Origin: an uncultured Peptococcaceae bacterium
GTDB lineage: Bacteria > Bacillota > Peptococcia > Peptococcales > Peptococcaceae
Length of the DNA: 37,085 nucleotides
NCBI GenBank assembly: GCA_910585405.1
Contig: CAJUDO010000026.1
Span: 1-37,085 of the forward strand
Reading direction: 5' to 3'
How positions within the stretch are numbered: position 1 is the first letter of the stretch; each line of letters opens with the position of its first letter. This document shows, piece after piece, positions 32,514 through 37,085 of this stretch. The notes beneath the pieces are model-generated. The model made no database searches. It saw nothing but the letters and a program-made list of their open reading frames with translations, and was not told the origin of the DNA. Made by a program: the position numbers and the translations under genes.

Positions 32514-32839
32514 AGAAACATACAGGGTATCTGACAGTGATATTACAGGGTGAGTTGATTCTGGGATGCACCAGTGAGGTAAAGGAAAAAGTAAAGAATT
32601 ATGCAGAAGAAAACCAAATCTACCATATGCTGATTGACCTTTCCCAGGTAAGTTTTATGGATTCCTCCGGTCTGGGCGCGCTGATTGCCTGGTTCAAAAT
32701 GGCCAACCAGCATCAGGGAAAAGTGATTTTCTGCGGATTCACAGACTATGTACGCAAAATCGTAGGCTACGCCAAGCTGGATAAAATTTTTGCCATCGCG
32801 GACACGCGGGCGGAAGCAGAGCAGTTGCTGCACAGTTAA
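32495..32839 (+). CDS. STAS-domain anti-sigma factor antagonist
   Basis: A 114-residue single STAS domain. The typical phosphorylation region LSQVSFMDSSGLGALIAW (49-66) contains Ser57/Ser58, the kinase and phosphatase target. In partner-switching systems the unphosphorylated form binds the anti-sigma kinase and frees a sigma factor or other target. The GTG start at 32495 lies inside the end of the phosphatase gene (19-base overlap), with GAGGAGGAAG before it, so the two are co-translated and surely act together. No RsbW/SpoIIAB-type kinase and no sigma gene are present in the window, so the target must lie elsewhere. Confidence 0.93.
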   Translation: MCQVILEKHTGYLTVILQGELILGCTSEVKEKVKNYAEENQIYHMLIDLSQVSFMDSSGLGALIAWFKMANQHQGKVIFCGFTDYVRKIVGYAKLDKIFAIADTRAEAEQLLHS

Positions 32840-32907
32840 CTTGCAGAGGACGACGGTTTGTCTGGCAACGCCTGCTGCAAAGTGAACAGGACGATAGATT
32901 GCCAAAA

Positions 32908-32937
32908 TAGCGGCTGCCGTAAGGCAGCTCTTTTTTT
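32908..32937 (+). terminator. Terminator after the STAS gene
   Basis: GCTGCC (32913-32918) pairs with GGCAGC (32923-32928), followed by TCTTTTTTT. Confidence 0.82.
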
Positions 32938-32949
32938 GCAGAATTGTTT

Positions 32950-32979
32950 TTGTACAGTTCGGCAAAATTTTGCTATAAT
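32950..32979 (+). promoter_or_regulatory. Promoter of the deacetylase-carboxypeptidase-protease cluster
   Basis: TTGTAC (32950-32955), an 18-base spacer and a perfect TATAAT (32974-32979). The rest of the 135-base leader up to 33114 shows no clear structure. Confidence 0.55.
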
Positions 32980-33113
32980 TTATCACGATATTTCGCAGAA
33001 TAAGAGAAGAACACATAAAAATCAAGATGAAAAAGAACGTCGCCGTGCCTTTGGCAGACATAAGTTGATTTCCTGCTTCATACAATAAAACCAGAGTATG
33101 AGGAGGGAGTTGT

Positions 33114-33824
33114 ATGAGAGTTTATTTTTTTCCAAAATGGCTGATTCAGGCAGTACTGATTGGGCTGTGCGCGTTGCTGGCTGCCGGCGTGCTCTGGTCC
33201 TTTCTGGGCGGGGATGATGCTGCGGTCATGGCCAATCCGGTATATCAGGGCACCAATACAGAGAAAAGAGTGGCGCTGGCCATCAACGTGGACTGGGGAG
33301 AAGATGTCCTGCCGGAAATGCTGGACACATTGGACAAAGCGCAGATACACGCCACATTTTTTGTGACCGGCCGTTTTGCAGAGAAGTTTCCGGAGCTGGT
33401 AGAGCAGATTGCAGCTGCCGGACATGAGATTGGCAATCACGGCTACAAGCATCCCCATCCCGACCAGCTGAGCGTAGCGCAGAACCAGCAGGATATTACC
33501 AAAAGCGAGGCAATCCTGGAAAGAATCACAGGCGTAAAGCCCACACTCTATGCGCCGCCTTATGGAGAGCATGGAGAAACCTGCCTGCAGGCTGCCGACC
33601 AGTGCGGCTATACCACCATTCTCTGGACGGCGGATACAGTGGACTGGGAGGACCCTGCGCCTTCTCACGATACCCTGGTGCAGAGAGTTACCGGAGATAA
33701 ACTGTGCAGCGGCGCCATTTTGCTGATGCATCCCAAGGCGCATACTGCGGAAGCGCTGCCCGATATCATCAGCACCATACAGGCCAAGGGATATCAGTGT
33801 GTGAAGGTGTCTGAAGTATTATGA
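33114..33824 (+). CDS. Polysaccharide deacetylase (PdaB-like)
   Basis: A 236-residue protein with one N-terminal membrane segment (about 9-31) and a NodB-type deacetylase domain outside the membrane. Motif 1 reads VALAINVDWGEDVLPEML (D60, D64), motif 2 EIGNHGYKHPHPDQLS with metal His109 and His113, motif 3 LYAPPYGEHG, and the C-terminal part LLMHPKAH. It resembles PdaB, the spore-cortex peptidoglycan deacetylase family of Firmicutes, but could act on ordinary peptidoglycan. Motif 1 deviates from the common TFDDG form, as often in PdaB relatives. It is followed by ATGA overlap with a DD-carboxypeptidase gene, so both likely modify the cell wall. Confidence 0.9.
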   Translation: MRVYFFPKWLIQAVLIGLCALLAAGVLWSFLGGDDAAVMANPVYQGTNTEKRVALAINVDWGEDVLPEMLDTLDKAQIHATFFVTGRFAEKFPELVEQIAAAGHEIGNHGYKHPHPDQLSVAQNQQDITKSEAILERITGVKPTLYAPPYGEHGETCLQAADQCGYTTILWTADTVDWEDPAPSHDTLVQRVTGDKLCSGAILLMHPKAHTAEALPDIISTIQAKGYQCVKVSEVL

Positions 33825-34693
33825 GGAAGCACATGAGAACCCTGCTGTGCCTGTGTCTGCTTTTGTGCGTGGCCATGCCTGCGCCGGCCAATGGAGCAGT
33901 CCTGCCTGCAATCACGGCAGAGGCGGCAGTGGTAATGGACTTGGATACAGGACAGGTACTTTACGGGAAGGGCGAACATGAACGCCGTCCCCCTGCCAGT
34001 CTGACCAAGGTCATGACAGGGTATCTGGCAGGAAAGCAGTTTCAGGCACAGCAGTGGATTACCGTCTCGGAAACCGCCGCTTCTACCGGAGAATCTTCGC
34101 TCAACCTGAAAACCGGTGATGTCCTGACCTTTGATGCATTGCTGCACGGTGCGCTGATGAAATCCGCAAACGATGCCTGTGTGGCGCTGGCGGAGTATAT
34201 GGCCGGTACAGAGAAGAACTTTGTACAGAATATGAATTTGCAGGCGTGCCTTTTAGGCTGCAAGGACACCAACTTCTGCAATTCCAATGGATTGCCGGCG
34301 GAGGGACACTATTCTTCAGCCTATGATCTGGCCTTGATGACCAGAGCGGCGATGCAGAATGAAACCTTTGCCGCCATTGTCCAAAAGCAGCAGTATATGG
34401 TGCACTGGCAGGACGGACGGCAGCTTCTGGTGCGCAATACCAACCGTCTGCTGCGGGAATATCCGGGCGCCATCGGTGTGAAGACCGGCACCACCAATGA
34501 AGCGGGACAATGTTTGATTGCCGTAGCAGAAAAAGCAGGGAAACGGGTGATTGTTGTAGTATTGAAAAGTAAGAACCGTTTTTACGATGCAGTGGCCCTG
34601 CTGGATTATGGGCTGTCCGTGCAGCTGGAAACAGAGACTCCCCGCAGTGCGATACACAACAAGGAAACAAGTGGCGGGCGGCTGTCGGCATGA
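33821..34693 (+). CDS. D-alanyl-D-alanine carboxypeptidase (DacF-like, peptidase S11)
   Basis: A 290-residue penicillin-binding protein of family S11. A signal peptide covers about 1-25. The three active-site motifs are present: S60-L-T-K63 (PASLTKVMT), S115-A-N117 (KSANDAC), and K221-T-G (VKTGTTNEAG). It trims the terminal D-Ala from peptidoglycan stem peptides outside the membrane. It is shorter than many S11 enzymes and lacks most of the C-terminal domain and amphipathic anchor. The start ATG overlaps the stop of the deacetylase gene, and its stop overlaps an ATG of the protease gene, so the three genes form a tight operon. Confidence 0.95.
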   Translation: MRKHMRTLLCLCLLLCVAMPAPANGAVLPAITAEAAVVMDLDTGQVLYGKGEHERRPPASLTKVMTGYLAGKQFQAQQWITVSETAASTGESSLNLKTGDVLTFDALLHGALMKSANDACVALAEYMAGTEKNFVQNMNLQACLLGCKDTNFCNSNGLPAEGHYSSAYDLALMTRAAMQNETFAAIVQKQQYMVHWQDGRQLLVRNTNRLLREYPGAIGVKTGTTNEAGQCLIAVAEKAGKRVIVVVLKSKNRFYDAVALLDYGLSVQLETETPRSAIHNKETSGGRLSA

Positions 34694-34734
34694 GGCTGAT
34701 TGCTGCCCAATTTTATCAATATGAGGTGCATAGG

Positions 34735-35991
34735 ATGCAGAGTTTGAATTATGAAATTACGACATTGGATAATGGAATCCGTGTGATTACCGAGACAGTC
34801 AACCATGTGCAGTTTCTATCCATGGGAATTTGGGTGGGTGTAGGGTCCCGCTATGAAAATGAGGTCCAGTGGGGTATTACCCATTTCATAGAGCACATGC
34901 TTTTCAAAGGTACAGAACGGCGCACAGCCGACCAGATTTTCAGTGAAATCGACGCGGTGGGCGGTCAGTTGAATGCCTTCACCAGCAAGGAAAATACCTG
35001 CTATTATATCAAGACGCTGACAGAGGATTTCCCTCTGGCGGTAGATGTGCTGACAGATATGTTTCTCAACAGCAAATTTGACAATGAAGAGATTGCCAAA
35101 GAGCGGGAGGTCATCATCGAAGAAATCAAAATGTATGAGGACACGCCCGACGATCTGGTACAGGACCTGCTGTCGGCAAACCTGTGGCCCAATCATCCAC
35201 TGGGACGGGCCATTCTGGGCACAGAGGAGAGTATTGCCGCCTTTGACCATGACAAACTGAAAGCCTATATGAAACAATACTACACCGGCAGCAATATTGT
35301 CGTATCGGCAGTGGGCAATATCAGCCATGCACAGGTGGTGCAGGCCATTCGCGCCACCTTGGGAGGCATTCCCGGGGGAACACGCAATGAATTTCCCCAG
35401 GCAGGAAAGGCTCTGGCAGGGATACACTGTTATCGCAAAGAGATCGCCCAGAGCCAAATCTGTGTGGCGTTGCCCGGCGTGGCCAAAGAAGACAGCAGGC
35501 TGTTTCCGCTGAGTATCCTGAATGCCTATCTGGGCGGCGGGATGAGCGCCCGACTGGTGAAAAAAATTCGCGAAGAAAAGGGACTGGCCTATTCGGTGTA
35601 CTCCTACAATGGCTCCTACAGCGACACCGGCGCTTTTGTGATTTCGGTGGGCACCAGACCGGAAAACTGTCAACAGGTGATAGATATTATTATAGAGGAA
35701 CTGGACGAGATTCGGCAGAATGGCATTCCTCAGGAAGAACTGGAAAAAAGCTTCAGCCAGCTGAAGGGCGGTCTGTTTATGGGACTGGAAACAGTAAACA
35801 GCCGCATGAACAAACTGGGACGCTCTCTCTTAGCATATGACAGAGTCATCACGCCGGAAGAAAACGTGGACGAGCTGCGCAAAGTGACAGGCGCTGATGT
35901 ACAAAAACTGGCTGAGGAACTGTTCCAGAGAGACAACTATCAGGTCACAGTATTGGGCGCAGTAGATGACATCAGGCTGAATACCCGCTAG
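34735..35991 (+). CDS. M16-family zinc peptidase (insulinase-like)
   Basis: A 418-residue protease of family M16. The inverted zinc motif H50-F-I-E53-H54 is in GITHFIEHMLFKGTERR, and the third ligand lies in EREVIIEEIKMYEDTP near residue 130. The C-terminal half has the usual R/Y region (LGGGMSARLVKKIREEKGLAYSVYS, near 275-300). Homologues in Firmicutes (YmxG/MlpA type) often lie near polynucleotide phosphorylase or cell-wall genes; the substrate is unknown. ATG 34735 is chosen because GAGGTG lies six bases upstream and the N-terminus (MQSLNYEITTLDNGIRVI) is typical; ATG 34690, overlapping the previous stop codon, would add 15 residues. Its stop overlaps the stop of the opposite-strand gene by a few bases. 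Confidence 0.95.
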   Translation: MQSLNYEITTLDNGIRVITETVNHVQFLSMGIWVGVGSRYENEVQWGITHFIEHMLFKGTERRTADQIFSEIDAVGGQLNAFTSKENTCYYIKTLTEDFPLAVDVLTDMFLNSKFDNEEIAKEREVIIEEIKMYEDTPDDLVQDLLSANLWPNHPLGRAILGTEESIAAFDHDKLKAYMKQYYTGSNIVVSAVGNISHAQVVQAIRATLGGIPGGTRNEFPQAGKALAGIHCYRKEIAQSQICVALPGVAKEDSRLFPLSILNAYLGGGMSARLVKKIREEKGLAYSVYSYNGSYSDTGAFVISVGTRPENCQQVIDIIIEELDEIRQNGIPQEELEKSFSQLKGGLFMGLETVNSRMNKLGRSLLAYDRVITPEENVDELRKVTGADVQKLAEELFQRDNYQVTVLGAVDDIRLNTR

Positions 35992-36494
35992 TGGGGTACA
36001 TTCTGCACAAAGCTGGTGAGCAGATTTTTTACCAGCGGATTTTCCAAAAGCTGCTGGATGTCCTCAGGCCGCGGCATGGGTGCAGTTTGTGGCGGCTGCT
36101 GTGCAGCAGGCTGGGGCTGCTGGACTGGGCGTTCCGGTGCGGAAACCTCAATGGGCGGCTCCATGGCGGAAGGCTGTTCGGCAGACAGATTGCGCGCCTG
36201 TATCGCTGCCAGATAGGTTGTCAAAAGCGGCAGAATATTTTCCACAGAACCGATGAGATGGTTCAAATCGGCAGTGATATTCTGGACATTGTTGCAAAAT
36301 TCCCGTACGGAGCTGCAGCCATTGCTCAATAACGCAGGAGTATCGCTGAGGCGAAACTTGTTCACCGCGTTTTTTCTGGAGCGCATACGGAAATTATTTG
36401 CAGTTGGCCGCATGACGGGTTGGGACATGGTCTGGCTGACCATTCTTTCGTGTTGCGTAACCTCTGTTACGGGAATCTGACGCATTCTGGACAT
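35988..36494 (-). CDS. Pro/Gln-rich protein of unknown function
   Basis: A 168-residue protein I do not recognise. The first ~45 residues are basic and hydrophilic (PVMRPTANNFRMRSRKNAVN). A middle segment of about 50 residues looks helical (VREFCNNVQNITADLNHLIGSVENILPLLTTYLAAIQ). A proline/glutamine-rich linker follows (PERPVQQPQPAAQQPPQTAP), and the end is a small helix (IQQLLENPLVKNLLTSFVQ). No signal peptide or membrane segment is obvious. ATG 36494 is chosen because AGGAGGA lies six to seven bases upstream; the longer frame to 36623 has no support. The gene is convergent with the M16 protease and overlaps its stop. Confidence 0.7.
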   Translation of the reverse strand: MSRMRQIPVTEVTQHERMVSQTMSQPVMRPTANNFRMRSRKNAVNKFRLSDTPALLSNGCSSVREFCNNVQNITADLNHLIGSVENILPLLTTYLAAIQARNLSAEQPSAMEPPIEVSAPERPVQQPQPAAQQPPQTAPMPRPEDIQQLLENPLVKNLLTSFVQNVPH

Positions 36495-36582
36495 AAAGCA
36501 TCCTCCTCTGAACTGTCTGACGGCAGAAAATTTCGTATGCTCTACTATATGCCACGCTTGCCAAAATGGTGCAGACCTGGAC

Positions 36583-36618
36583 AAAGCTCCGCAGAAGTTC
36601 TTTCTGGCGGAGCTTTTT
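36583..36618. terminator. Hairpin terminator between the unknown gene and the ComK-like gene
   Basis: AAAGCTCCGC (36583-36592) pairs perfectly with GCGGAGCTTT (36607-36616). It lies 24 bases beyond the ComK-like stop on the minus strand, where the T-run is short (three Ts). The plus-strand copy has five Ts. Confidence 0.7.
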
Positions 36619-36639
36619 AGCACAAAAGCCAGACAGATT

Positions 36640-37085
36640 CTACGCCGAACCTTTTTCCTCTCTTAAATACGCATTTATTTCTTTTGCCAGAATTGTGTTA
36701 TTCTTTAATGTGCGCATATTGTCCAGCACCTCAAGTTTTACCTGATTGGTAAAGCAGATTTTACAGCCGTCTTTTCCATTCTGTTCTGTGATATTCGCTA
36801 CTTTGGGCAACACCACATAACCATCGACACCATGGTAACGATTAAAAGTCGCTCGTGCTTTTACTGGAAGTAATAAAAATGCCTCATTCAATATCAGTGG
36901 CAATCTGCGTTTATTTCTTTTGCCCATCTGCACAGCAATCTCACTGCTTTGCTGCTGTAGTACCGCTTTGTTGCTGCGCAGATAGTCCAGCAAATCATCC
37001 AGCAACCATGATAAACTTGCTTTTATTTCTTCCACACTGCCATCCTCATAAAGGATATAGCTGCCATTGGCACCATCGGGCAGAT
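36640..37085 (-). CDS. ComK-like transcription factor (partial, 5' end outside window)
   Basis: The frame is open to the right edge, encoding about 147 C-terminal residues. The opening (LPDGANGSYILYEDGS) and then an RRLPLILNEAFLLLPVKARA segment, GYVVLPKVANI, and a C-terminal CKICFTNQVKLEVLDNMRTLKNNTILA-like stretch follow the order seen in ComK, the competence master regulator of Bacillus: a 'K.P..i....iflfPt.s' strand, a 'W(I/V)....v..i' strand, and 'v.F.NG..lelp.s..s..nQ'. The match is by eye and distant. Helix-like DDLLDYLRSNKA between them is less typical. ComK-like proteins are widespread in Firmicutes and do not prove competence. The GTG at 37035 is only an internal codon. Confidence 0.5.
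   Translation of the reverse strand, partial: LPDGANGSYILYEDGSVEEIKASLSWLLDDLLDYLRSNKAVLQQQSSEIAVQMGKRNKRRLPLILNEAFLLLPVKARATFNRYHGVDGYVVLPKVANITEQNGKDGCKICFTNQVKLEVLDNMRTLKNNTILAKEINAYLREEKGSA

Noticed and set aside
1..37085. CRISPR array, insertion sequence or prophage
   Set aside because: No regularly spaced direct repeats, transposase, integrase or phage structural genes were seen on either strand. The rhs locus is the only clearly mobile-like region.

Overview
The window looks like chromosome of an anaerobic, fermentative Firmicute. Several marks fit Negativicutes or a relative: an IspH-ribosomal protein S1 fusion downstream of cmk, a HutP-like protein in the same cluster, a YhcN/YlaJ-type lipoprotein, a PdaB-like deacetylase and ackA-pta. 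The genus is not established; this is inference from gene content.

Region by region. (1) 1-3110 is the decayed 3' end of an rhs/polymorphic-toxin locus: a toxin tip with a probable immunity gene, an orphan Rhs core tip carrying a nuclease-like toxin domain with its immunity gene, and a third Rhs scrap. (2) 3145-8627 is a compact metabolic island. A leftward operon encodes an 8-Cys ferredoxin, a soluble flavoprotein of the SdhA/FrdA/AprA superfamily and a DASS/SLC13-type anion transporter. It diverges from two tandem LysR regulators. Both the flavoprotein and the transporter lack usual family substrate residues, so this is the best candidate here for an undescribed redox pathway. (3) 8864-11653 holds lgt, a small DUF2007-like protein, and a translationally coupled pair of a cysteine hydrolase and a membrane acyltransferase. 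(4) 11845-17331 holds an OPA-type MFS transporter, a PucR-family regulator, a class III omega-aminotransferase and an Fe-type alcohol dehydrogenase. Together they suggest uptake of an omega-amino compound, deamination to an aldehyde and reduction to an alcohol; taurine, GABA, beta-alanine and 2-aminoethylphosphonate are all possible.

(5) 17480-19374 has ychF, an odd tRNA-His-like gene with its own promoter and terminator, and tRNA-Leu(CAA). (6) 19753-25904 carries an EcsC-family gene, ackA-pta (ATP from acetyl-CoA), a type-4 uracil-DNA glycosylase, a GT2 glycosyltransferase and a YjdF-like membrane protein. (7) 26036-31229 carries the YhcN-like lipoprotein, a BaiN/HI0933-like flavoprotein, the HutP-like gene, cmk and ispH-rpsA. 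(8) 31338-37085 carries an RsbU-like phosphatase with an STAS protein, a deacetylase, DD-carboxypeptidase and M16 protease in an overlapping cluster, an unknown Pro/Gln-rich protein, and a partial ComK-like gene at the edge.

Promoters and terminators were read by eye. Start codons were picked from ribosome binding sites and family N-termini. No database or alignment was run.
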